Below are positions 1 through 5,217 of a stretch of DNA of 8,053 nt, one piece after another. The position numbers were made by a program, and so were the translations under genes. The DNA comes from Deltaproteobacteria bacterium (GTDB lineage: Bacteria > Desulfobacterota_B > Binatia > UBA9968), in NCBI GenBank assembly GCA_027297485.1, contig JAPUHZ010000223.1:1-8053 (forward strand), in the 5' to 3' direction. Each line of letters starts with the position of its first letter. The first letter of the stretch is position 1. The notes under the pieces were generated by a model that searched no databases, was not told the origin of the DNA, and saw nothing but the letters and a program-made list of their open reading frames with translations.

Positions 1-60
1 GAGCAGAAAGCCGATTGCCGCTGCCGTTAGTTTGATCCGTTTCTTGATGTTGTTATTCAT
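1..60 (-). CDS. N-terminus of an exported or membrane protein (partial)
   Basis: The minus strand opens with ATG at 58-60 and reads 20 codons to the window edge: Met, three Asn, a basic stretch (KKRIK), then a hydrophobic run (LTAAAIGFLL). This is the n-region and h-region of a Sec signal peptide or an N-terminal membrane anchor. A strong Shine-Dalgarno sequence (AAAGGAGAGGTG) lies directly upstream at 61-72, which supports this start. The protein's function lies outside the window and cannot be named. It is on the same strand as the MFS transporter gene, but 346 bp including a long palindrome separate them, so a shared operon is unlikely. Confidence 0.6.
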   Translation of the reverse strand, partial: MNNNIKKRIKLTAAAIGFLL

Positions 61-84
61 CACCTCTCCTTTGAATTTGAAATC

Positions 85-268
85 CTAGCCCGCATTTCTC
101 ACCGGAGCGCGAAGCGAGGGCGCGCAGATGCCCGGAGATACAAGGCGCGCGAGAGACAAAGCGCGCAGGCGTACTGTACAGTACGTCGAGCCCTTTGTCC
201 GAGCGCAACGCCTTAGATTCGGGTAGATGCGCGCACGCAGCCGTGGGCTGGTGAGAAATGCGGGCTAG
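85..268. repeat. 184-bp long imperfect palindrome (MITE/REP-like element)
   Basis: Perfect 19-bp inverted arms sit at 85-103 (CTAGCCCGCATTTCTCACC) and 250-268. Inside them the two halves remain partly complementary. The segment near 120-155 (gcgcgcagatgcccg...aaggcg) matches the reverse complement of roughly 205-235. The segment with acaaagcgcgc around 155-168 matches that around 186-203. The centre holds a perfect 16-bp palindrome (CGTACTGTACAGTACG, 170-185). The trinucleotide ATC directly flanks both ends (82-84 and 269-271), which could be a 3-bp target duplication. The element would fold into one long hairpin. It contains no convincing gene, so a non-autonomous mobile or REP-type element is the best reading. 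Copies elsewhere in the genome cannot be seen from here. Confidence 0.75.
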
Positions 269-406
269 ATCAATTCCTGGCCGATTCAACCTAACAGGAT
301 TCATTGTTTATGCAACAAGGATAACGGTGGGATTTGGTAAAGGAGATGGGGGGAACTGTTATGACGGGATTTGCAAAAGCATTCGATCCCTTTACGTTTC
401 TCGTTG
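269..406. other. Intergenic remainder downstream of the MFS gene; nothing recognised
   Basis: This stretch lies between the palindromic element and the 3' end of the MFS transporter gene. I see no hairpin followed by a T-run in the minus-strand orientation and no conserved coding signal. The long palindrome next to it may itself act as a block to transcription coming from the MFS gene, which is inference only. Confidence 0.4.
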
Positions 407-1618
407 TCACTCCCGAACACCTTCAGGCGGAGGCAAAATCCACCAGACAAGAGAGCCGAGAGCAAGGGCCCCGATCCCCCCGACGATATAAGGCGCATCC
501 GGCCCTACGTTATCGAGAAGCCAGCCCGCTCCCGTGTTCGATGCGATACCGGCAATTCCCATCCCGACCATAGAAAGAAGGGCCTGCGCAGTGGAGCGGA
601 GCCGCTCAGGCGTCACGGTATCGAGATATAGCGGCCCGCCGAGCAGCAGGCCAACGACCGTCATCCCATGAAGGGCCTGCACGGGATAGAGCAAGTTAAG
701 GTCGCTGATGACGGCGCAAAGAATCCACCGAATACCGCCAGCCAGCAGTCCCATCGCGAGAAGCCCCCTTGACCCGATACGCTTGAGGCCGCTGCCGGTG
801 GAAAGGACAAGCGGGATCTCGACGACCAGCATCAGGATCCACATACCTCGGATCGTCTCTATGTCGCCGCCGCGCGAGCGGACAAAGATTGGAAAAAGCC
901 ACATCGGGCCTTGAAGGAAGAAGTAAGCAGCAAGCGCGAATAGCAGAAAGCGGACAAAGGCTCTGTTTCGTAAGAGCGTCCTCCAGTCTCCCCGAGCAGC
1001 GTGGAGAGAGACGGCCCCCTCTCGAGGAAGGGCAAGACCGATTAGGGCGGCCATGAAAACGAGACCGGCGGTTATCATGAACATGATTTCCAGTCCGGGC
1101 TCCGAAGGTCCGCCAGACTCCGGGACAAATCCACGCATTGCCTGATAACGGTTAAGCATCCAGGGAAAACTCACAACAATTAGAAAAAAACCAAGGGTGC
1201 CCCAAACACGCACGAAGCCGAATGCGTGGGGGCCCGCGTTGCGAAGCACGGCCAGGCTCACGGACACGGTCATCGGCAGAACAGCGGTGGTGCAAACCGC
1301 AAGCGCCGCAGTGGCAAGGACGATGGCCAAAAAACCCTTCGCTACTGCGAGCGCTATATAGCCGAGAGTTGCCCCAAGGGAGAGGAATGCGAGAATGTGG
1401 CTTCGGGCACCGGTCCTATCTGCCACCTGCCCCCAGAAGGGCTGTGCGACAATTCCCACAAGGGGCACCACAGCGAGAACCAATCCCACCTGGGTTCCTG
1501 AAAGGCCCGCGTTCTCCTTTAAGTACAGACTGTAGTAGGGGAAAAAAATCCCAAGGGCGCCCATATAAGTGAACCAAAATAGGGTGAGAGGAATCGAACG
1601 CCACATTGGTGCGATCAT
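407..1618 (-). CDS. MFS transporter, MFS_1_like/HcaT-type
   Basis: This encodes a 403-residue, 12-helix major facilitator of the inner membrane, probably an H+-coupled symporter or a drug/organic-acid carrier. The first helix (LTLFWFTYMGALGIFFPYY) is followed by YLKENAGLSGTQVGLV and the loop 2-3 motif G-Q-V-A-D-R-T-G-A-R at about residues 63-72. This order resembles the MFS_1_like group that includes the 3-phenylpropionate transporter HcaT and LacY relatives. A central basic loop separates two six-helix halves. The ATG at 1616-1618 was chosen because AAAGGA lies 4 nt upstream. An ATG at 1640-1642 and a longer reading to 1720 are open, but they lack a ribosome site and would run into the divergent DUF488 gene. 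It ends in TGA (407-409). The substrate cannot be deduced. Confidence 0.88.
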   Translation of the reverse strand: MIAPMWRSIPLTLFWFTYMGALGIFFPYYSLYLKENAGLSGTQVGLVLAVVPLVGIVAQPFWGQVADRTGARSHILAFLSLGATLGYIALAVAKGFLAIVLATAALAVCTTAVLPMTVSVSLAVLRNAGPHAFGFVRVWGTLGFFLIVVSFPWMLNRYQAMRGFVPESGGPSEPGLEIMFMITAGLVFMAALIGLALPREGAVSLHAARGDWRTLLRNRAFVRFLLFALAAYFFLQGPMWLFPIFVRSRGGDIETIRGMWILMLVVEIPLVLSTGSGLKRIGSRGLLAMGLLAGGIRWILCAVISDLNLLYPVQALHGMTVVGLLLGGPLYLDTVTPERLRSTAQALLSMVGMGIAGIASNTGAGWLLDNVGPDAPYIVGGIGALALGSLVWWILPPPEGVRE

Positions 1619-1680
1619 AGCATCCTTTCCCTTTTCGATCATCTCAGGTTGGGCTATCGTAGGTGGGACCAAAGGTGAAG

Positions 1681-2217
1681 ATGACCGTGAGTTGCGAGAG
1701 TCCGCGAACGATTCACACAATCGGGCATTCTACGAGGGCGATAGGAACCTTTCTCGATCTTTTGAAAGCTCACGGCATCCGTCTGCTCGTGGACGTGCGA
1801 CGATGGCCAACCTCAAAACGTTTTCCCCATTTCAGACGGGAAGCCATTGCGGCTTCTCTTGCGAACGAGGGGATCAATTACACCTGGAGAGGTGACCTTG
1901 GCGGATACCGTAAACCTTCACCTGACTCGCCGAATACCGCTTGGCGCACCGGCGCCTTCCGGGCCTACGCGGATTTCATGATGACTCCGGCCTTTGATGA
2001 AATCACGCGGAAGATCGAAAAGCTCGCAGGGGAGAATCGGATGGCGGTGATGTGCGCCGAGGCCGTACCCTGGCGCTGCCATCGCCAATTGCTCGCCGAC
2101 GCCTTCATGGTCAGAGGATGGTCCGTCCGACATATCCTGGAAGATCGTTGCCAAGAGCATAAGCTCCCACCCTTTGCCAAGCCGACCGGCACCAGAATCG
2201 TATACCCAGCCGCTTAA
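1681..2217 (+). CDS. DUF488 family protein
   Basis: A 178-residue soluble protein of the DUF488 family, whose biochemical role is not established. Family hallmarks are visible: HTIGHSTR (residues 12-19), the acidic/basic patch LLVDVRRWPTSKRFPHF (about 35-51), the WRGDLGG segment, and the C-terminal Cys-His signature C-A-E-x3-W-R-C-H-R (125-135). The conserved Cys, His and Arg residues suggest an enzymatic or metal- or nucleotide-binding site, by inference only. ATG 1681 is preferred because AAAGGTGA lies just before it. GTG at 1675 and GTG at 1663 are in frame and would add 2 or 6 residues. It is transcribed divergently from the MFS gene (62-bp gap) and converges on the CPBP protease gene with a 29-bp gap. 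Confidence 0.9.
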   Translation: MTVSCESPRTIHTIGHSTRAIGTFLDLLKAHGIRLLVDVRRWPTSKRFPHFRREAIAASLANEGINYTWRGDLGGYRKPSPDSPNTAWRTGAFRAYADFMMTPAFDEITRKIEKLAGENRMAVMCAEAVPWRCHRQLLADAFMVRGWSVRHILEDRCQEHKLPPFAKPTGTRIVYPAA

Positions 2218-2246
2218 TGTTTATAGATGATTAAGAATCAGTAGCG

Positions 2247-2810
2247 CTAACCCTGAGGGAGACGCCTTCGCAGCAGGTAGATCAATGCCACGAAATCGTA
2301 TAGGGCATGCACCACAATGACCACCAAAAGATTGTCATAGGCCATCGAAAGCCCGCCGAGGTAAAGACCGATCAAACCTGCAAGGATAGCGTAGGTCGGC
2401 GTGATCAGGTGACCCAGGCCGAACAGCACGCTGGCCATCACCAGCGCCGCCCAAGGGTTCAGCCAATCAGCCAGAGCACTTTGAATGACTCCCCGGAAGA
2501 GGGCCTCTTCGCCCAATCCGGCCAGCAGTGAGATCAGGGCCAGTTCGAAATAGGAACAGTTAGCAAACAGCGGGAGTAATCTTTCTTCCACCTCGCGCAT
2601 CAAACTGGGGAATGGCCCCCATCGTGTGCGTGTGCACCACCACATTCCTAAAAGCAGCGGCCACGTGGCGACCACTCCCAAGCCGACGGCCTGCCAGTTA
2701 AGATAGATTCGCCCGAAGGGCGGCAAAGCAAGTAGCCAGCCCAATCCCCATGCCAGCACCACGATGCCGCCTCCGAAGACAATCGCCAACCGCGCAAAGT
2801 TGCCGCCCAT
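2247..2810 (-). CDS. CPBP family intramembrane glutamic protease
   Basis: A 187-residue polytopic membrane protein of the CPBP (CAAX protease/Abi, Rce1-like) family. All three active-site motifs are visible: EExxxR as E101-E102-A-L-F-R106 followed by Gly, FxxxH as F130-G-L-G-H134, and HxxxD as H168-A-L-Y-D172. Hydrophobic segments cover about residues 8-30, 39-58, 88-112, 118-136, 139-157 and 160-180. Family members cleave substrates inside the membrane, with roles in prenyl-protein processing, bacteriocin self-immunity or signalling. Nothing here identifies the substrate. ATG 2810 is the first possible start, because an in-frame TAA lies three codons upstream. A Shine-Dalgarno-like AAAGGAGAGG is 19 nt away, too far to be conventional, while TATAAT sits only 5 nt before the ATG. 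No bacteriocin or phage gene is nearby. Confidence 0.9.
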   Translation of the reverse strand: MGGNFARLAIVFGGGIVVLAWGLGWLLALPPFGRIYLNWQAVGLGVVATWPLLLGMWWCTRTRWGPFPSLMREVEERLLPLFANCSYFELALISLLAGLGEEALFRGVIQSALADWLNPWAALVMASVLFGLGHLITPTYAILAGLIGLYLGGLSMAYDNLLVVIVVHALYDFVALIYLLRRRLPQG

Positions 2811-2815
2811 GGCAC

Positions 2816-2821
2816 ATTATA
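2816..2821 (-). promoter_or_regulatory. Candidate -10 element, possible leaderless start of the CPBP gene
   Basis: A perfect TATAAT reads toward the CPBP gene, ending 5 nt before its ATG, so transcription could begin at or next to the start codon. The -35 position is weak (TGGGAA-like), so the promoter call rests on the -10 alone. Confidence 0.35.
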
Positions 2822-2931
2822 CACTTGGGCCTCTCCTTTCCCATAATAGTGAAGGGTGTAACAAAGGAAGGGGAGACACCGACAGCAGATTCCCGCAGAG
2901 AGAATAGATAGGTCAAGTTAAGAACCGAAAG

Positions 2932-3020
2932 GGCAGGCTTCGCTCTCTTTAAGGCTTGCCGCCTCAGCCTAAGGCTGATCCGTCCTCCGGCGGAGACGAG
3001 ACACTGTGGCGGAGACACAG
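2932..3020. repeat. Run of four adjacent stem-loops before the OsmC gene
   Basis: Four consecutive inverted repeats can be paired by eye. (1) 2932-2940 with 2952-2960: 9 bp including G-U pairs. (2) TCAGCC 2964-2969 with GGCTGA 2973-2978: 6 bp and a TAA loop. (3) CGTC-CTCCG with CGGAG-ACG, 2981-2998, with one bulge. (4) CTGTG 3004-3008 with CACAG 3016-3020. GGCGGAGAC also occurs twice as a direct repeat (2989-2997 and 3008-3016). No T-run follows, so it is not a classical terminator. It could be a structured leader of the OsmC gene or an intergenic palindromic repeat element. The last hairpin would include the GTG proposed as the OsmC start. Confidence 0.5.
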
Positions 3021-3469
3021 GGGGTCCCCTTAATAGTTGAACCTTCCGAAAGGTTAAGGCCCGTAACGAGGCCAGCACACGTACGGTAACCACCGTTAGG
3101 GATTTTACCGTCGTTACCGACGAGGCCGGCGGCACCAATACCGGGCCTACGCCTCTAGAGAATGTACTGGCGTCTCTTACCGGTTGTGAGGCAGTCATCA
3201 TCAACCGGGTAGCGGAAGCCATGAGATTTAAGTACAGCGCCGTGGATATGGAGTGCGAAGGCGAGGTCGATCAGCGCGGTTCCAGGGGGGTCCACGGTGT
3301 GCGTCCCTACTTTAATTGGGTGAAGTTAAAGATCACCGTTCATAGCAACGAATCGCCGGAAAGGTTAGAGAGGCTCAAGAAGAATGTAGAGTACCGCTGC
3401 CCGGTAATCAATCTCATGCGCAGCGCACAGGTTGAGGTCATTACAGAGTGGACATCGGTTCCCAACTGA
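3006..3469 (+). pseudogene. OsmC/Ohr-family peroxidase-like protein, frameshifted near its 5' end
   Basis: From 3041 to the TGA at 3467-3469 the frame encodes an almost complete OsmC-family domain. It has a beta-rich start (FRKVKARNE, TVRDFTVVTDE), the helix GGTNTGPTPLENVLASLTGCE with the peroxidatic-type Cys codon at 3185-3187, and YRCPV with the second Cys at 3398-3400. OsmC proteins reduce organic hydroperoxides with these two cysteines. Upstream, a TGA (3038-3040) closes this frame, and the only ATG in it (3221) lies after the first Cys. The neighbouring frame starts at GTG 3006 (GGAG 10 nt upstream) and reads VAETQGVPLIVEP. Adding one T in CCTTCC (3042-3047) joins it smoothly to FRKVKARNE and gives about 154 residues, the normal family length. 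This is therefore a single-base deletion, either real or a sequence error. The TGA is not at a catalytic position, so selenocysteine does not explain it. Confidence 0.75.
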
Positions 3470-3682
3470 AGCAGATACAAGTGGTGACGCCTTCAAGCCT
3501 GACCTTCTATCCTCCCCGAACCCTTAAACAACAAAACATTTGACTCTTTGTCTCGGCGCTCATCTCTTCCCACAGTCGGTTGTCACGTTCGGTCGGGACA
3601 TAACCTCAACCGATAAAAAAAACGACAAAGGCAATCAACACTTCGACAGCAATGATCGGAGCATATTTTCCCAATCAAAGGG

Positions 3683-3785
3683 TCTGATCTCTTCATAAAT
3701 CGTGTTGCAACTTGAGCCATTTCCGGCAAGGCTTTGACTTCTGGTGGCGAGCGAAAGTAGAATCTAAGCAGCCATAGAGATCAGA
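3683..3785. repeat. 10-bp inverted repeat bracketing the FrnE-like promoter
   Basis: TCTGATCTCT at 3683-3692 is the exact reverse complement of AGAGATCAGA at 3776-3785. The arms lie on either side of the proposed promoter, with 83 bp between them. They could be paired operator half-sites, or chance. I know of no regulator with this exact site. Confidence 0.3.
3734..3763 (+). promoter_or_regulatory. Candidate sigma70-type promoter of the FrnE-like gene
   Basis: TTGACT (3734-3739, 5 of 6 to the -35 consensus) and TAGAAT (3758-3763, 5 of 6 to the -10 consensus) are 18 bp apart. Initiation near 3770 would give a leader of about 36 nt before ATG 3806, leaving room for the AGGGGGG ribosome site at 3795-3801. 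Confidence 0.5.
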
Positions 3786-3805
3786 ACAAAAATCAGGGGG
3801 GTACC

Positions 3806-4411
3806 ATGCCGAATCCATTAACGACGCTTGAGGTCTTTTCGGACTATGTCTGACCCTGGTGCTATCTCAGTACCGGGCGTATTGAAAGACTGACAGCCAA
3901 TTACGGTTTAAAACTCAAAGTCACCCATTTTCCTCTCCATCCCGACACTCCGGCGGAAGGGAGAAGCCGTGGGACTACGACCCGGGGAAGCGAGGGCGCC
4001 GCCCGGAACATGCGCATGAAGGCCCTCATGGAGCAGGAAGGCCTCCCCTACAACAGCGAGCGGAACATGACTTATAACAGCCGGATTGCGCAGGAGCTTG
4101 CGAAATGGGCAGAAAGTAAGGGCAAGGGAGACGAGATCCACGATCCGATATTCCGCGCCTTTTTTGTTGACGTGAAGAATATCGCGAAGCAAGAAGTTCT
4201 CGTGGAGATTGCCCAGACGATTGGCTTGCCTGCCGACGAGGCGGTAGAGGTGCTCGTCAGCCGGAGCTTTAAAGAGGCCGTGGATGCGGATTGGAAAAGG
4301 TGCGCCGAATTTAGGGTCAGCGCGGTTCCTACGTTCGTGGTGGATCACCGTATGTTGGTCGGCGCTCATCCATACGAGGAGCTGGAGAAACTTGTCCTGA
4401 GAACTTCCTAA
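3806..4411 (+). CDS. DsbA/FrnE-like thiol-disulfide oxidoreductase, probable selenoprotein (UGA at codon 16)
   Basis: The gene encodes 201 residues if the in-frame TGA at 3851-3853 is read as selenocysteine. The N-terminus TLEVFSDYV-U16-PWC19-YLS matches the FrnE/DsbA-family active site FSDYVCPWCYLG, so the TGA replaces exactly the first redox Cys of CxxC. The remaining 185 codons are open and family-like: HFPLHPDTPAEGRS, the helical insert MKALMEQEGLPY...TYNSRIAQELAKWAES, FRAFFVDVKNI, and the cis-Pro loop SAVPTF with P175 opposite the active site. It ends in TAA. There is no signal peptide, so the protein is probably cytoplasmic as in FrnE. ATG 3806 follows AGGGGGG with 4-5 nt spacing. UGA is an ordinary stop for other genes here, so recoding would be local. 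A hairpin starts at the base after the UGA. The alternative is a recent Cys-to-stop mutation; a shorter product from ATG 4010 would lack the active site. The part around residues 55-68 (RGTTTRGSEGAARN) fits the family less well. Confidence 0.75.
3854..3877 (+). promoter_or_regulatory. Candidate bacterial SECIS hairpin
   Basis: Immediately after the UGA the RNA can form CCC-(U)-GGUGCU / AUCUC / AGUACC-GGG: nine base pairs (one G-U), a bulged U at 3857 and a 5-nt loop at 3864-3868. A bulged U on the 5' side of the stem is also present in the E. coli fdhF element that binds SelB. Points against it are that the loop lacks the G/GU usually seen at its start and lies only 11 nt from the UGA. An alternative weaker hairpin, GUAUUG 3879-3884 with CAA(U)UAC 3898-3904, places its loop 31 nt downstream. 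The element is a candidate only. Confidence 0.4.
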
Positions 4412-4505
4412 TACAAACATATTTAAATTTGTTACATTGAGGCTATTCCGAGGGGAAGGCTCCTTCCACCGAGGAAATGTAAACTTACTTACTGCGTTTG
4501 TATTA
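4409..4505. repeat. 97-bp imperfect palindrome overlapping the FrnE-like stop codon
   Basis: TAATACAAAC (4409-4418) is the exact reverse complement of GTTTGTATTA (4496-4505). TTACATT (4432-4438) pairs with AATGTAA (4476-4482), and both pairs share the centre 4457. Near the centre GGAAGG (4454-4459) faces CCTTCC (4462-4467). The first arm contains the TAA stop of the FrnE-like gene. It may be an insertion of a palindromic element that ends the gene, or a large hairpin that protects or terminates the transcript. No T-run follows it. Confidence 0.55.
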
Positions 4506-4568
4506 GATCAGCTCCAATCTCTCTGGTTCCACTGATTCGGGCTTCTAGCGTCAATAGGCGTTGTAGTC

Positions 4569-4597
4569 TTGTAAGAATCAAGATTCAGCGCTATCCT
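4569..4597 (+). promoter_or_regulatory. Weak candidate promoter for the SET gene
   Basis: TTGTAA (4569-4574) and TATCCT (4592-4597) are 17 bp apart, each matching 4 of 6 consensus bases. CAAGATTCA occurs twice close by (4579-4587 and 4612-4620). The call is weak. Confidence 0.25.
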
Positions 4598-4658
4598 TAT
4601 GCGATAAAAAACAAGATTCAATAGACCTGGCCCTCAACCTTCGAAACCGGAATTAGGC

Positions 4659-5126
4659 ATGTCACGTTCGGTGCAAAGAATTCGACGGCGTTTTGCCGTT
4701 CGCACGTCTCCCATACACGGCCGCGGCGTGTTTGCCCTGAGATACATTCCGAAACACACCCGAATCATCGAGTACAAGGGCGAGCTCATCTCGCACGAGG
4801 AGGCCGATGAGAGTAACGGCGAGGAGCATGAGAATCCTAACCACACCATGCTTTGGGCGGTCAGTGATGAGATCGTGATCGATGCCACCAAGCGGGGCAA
4901 TTCTGCGCGTTGGATCAACCATTCTTGTGCGCCTAACTGCGAGCCGGAGGACGAGGGAAACCGCATCTTCATTGAGACGCGCTGCGACATCCGCCCCGGC
5001 GAAGAGCTCACCTACGACTATAATCTCCAGCTCAGCGAGCCGCACACCCCGGCGGCGAAACGCGAGTATCTCTGCTACTGCAGCGCGCGCCGCTGCCGCG
5101 GAACGATGCTCGGCAGCAAGCGCTGA
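4659..5126 (+). CDS. SET-domain protein (putative protein-lysine methyltransferase)
   Basis: A 155-residue protein that is essentially a bare SET domain plus post-SET tail. Such enzymes move a methyl group from S-adenosylmethionine to lysine side chains. Visible motifs are HGRGVFA (20-26, SAM-binding start), EYKGELIS (38-45), the pseudoknot strand RWINHSCAPNCE with N87-H-S-C90, GEELTYDYN (114-122, with the catalytic-type Tyr) and a post-SET C139-Y-C141-x4-C146-R-G-T-M, which with C90 would bind zinc. Length and motif order match stand-alone bacterial SET proteins, whose substrates are mostly unknown. ATG 4659 begins just before the conserved part, but no clear Shine-Dalgarno site precedes it. 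It stops with TGA. The neighbours give no hint of a partner. The eukaryote-like fold in a bacterium often reflects old horizontal transfer. Confidence 0.9.
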   Translation: MSRSVQRIRRRFAVRTSPIHGRGVFALRYIPKHTRIIEYKGELISHEEADESNGEEHENPNHTMLWAVSDEIVIDATKRGNSARWINHSCAPNCEPEDEGNRIFIETRCDIRPGEELTYDYNLQLSEPHTPAAKREYLCYCSARRCRGTMLGSKR

Positions 5127-5132
5127 TCAGAC

Positions 5133-5161
5133 TTGTCAATTTCTCCCCCCTGTGCTCAAAT
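5133..5161 (+). promoter_or_regulatory. Candidate promoter of the VOC-permease pair
   Basis: TTGTCA (5133-5138, 5 of 6) and TCAAAT (5156-5161, 4 of 6) are separated by exactly 17 bp, with TGC just before the -10 as in extended -10 promoters. It lies just after the SET stop and about 55 bp before the VOC start. Confidence 0.4.
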
Positions 5162-5217
5162 TCTTCGCGGTCACTCGGTCTTTGACTACCACGGTTCAAT
5201 GATAGGAGGTTTTTGCC

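Larger units (their letters stand above)
3470..3805. other. 336-bp gene-free region upstream of the FrnE-like gene
   Basis: No open frame with coding character is visible on either strand. The region holds a 7-bp inverted repeat (TCGGTTG 3576-3582, CAACCGA 3607-3613) followed by an A-tract rather than a T-tract, so it is not a forward terminator. It also holds a 10-bp inverted repeat pair (3683-3692, 3776-3785) and a good sigma70-type promoter at 3734-3763. Confidence 0.5.

Noticed and set aside
334..573. Plus-strand open frame with AAAGGAG near its start
   Set aside because: It runs antisense into the MFS gene, and the ribosome-like site fits no start at proper spacing. No family resemblance was seen.
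3038..3040. In-frame TGA before the OsmC domain as a second selenocysteine codon
   Set aside because: It lies in the N-terminal strand, not at either conserved Cys (both are present as TGT and TGC), and no start codon precedes it in that frame. A frameshift explains it better.
2698..3222. 174-codon open frame on the minus strand
   Set aside because: It overlaps the start of the CPBP gene and the OsmC gene in other frames, and its composition (Ser/Arg/Val-rich, no motif) looks like a shadow of the OsmC coding strand.
3576..3622. Hairpin TCGGTTG...CAACCGA with an A-tract as a terminator
   Set aside because: The tract after the stem is A on the plus strand, and on the minus strand the T-run comes before the stem. 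Neither orientation gives an intrinsic terminator.
3908..4420. 170-codon minus-strand open frame
   Set aside because: It is fully antisense to the FrnE-like gene, which has clear family motifs. It has no ribosome site or recognisable domain.
3581..4672. 13-bp direct repeat TGTCACGTTCGGT at 3581-3593 and 4660-4672
   Set aside because: There are only two copies, one of them inside the SET start codon region. There is no flanking similarity, so chance is likely.
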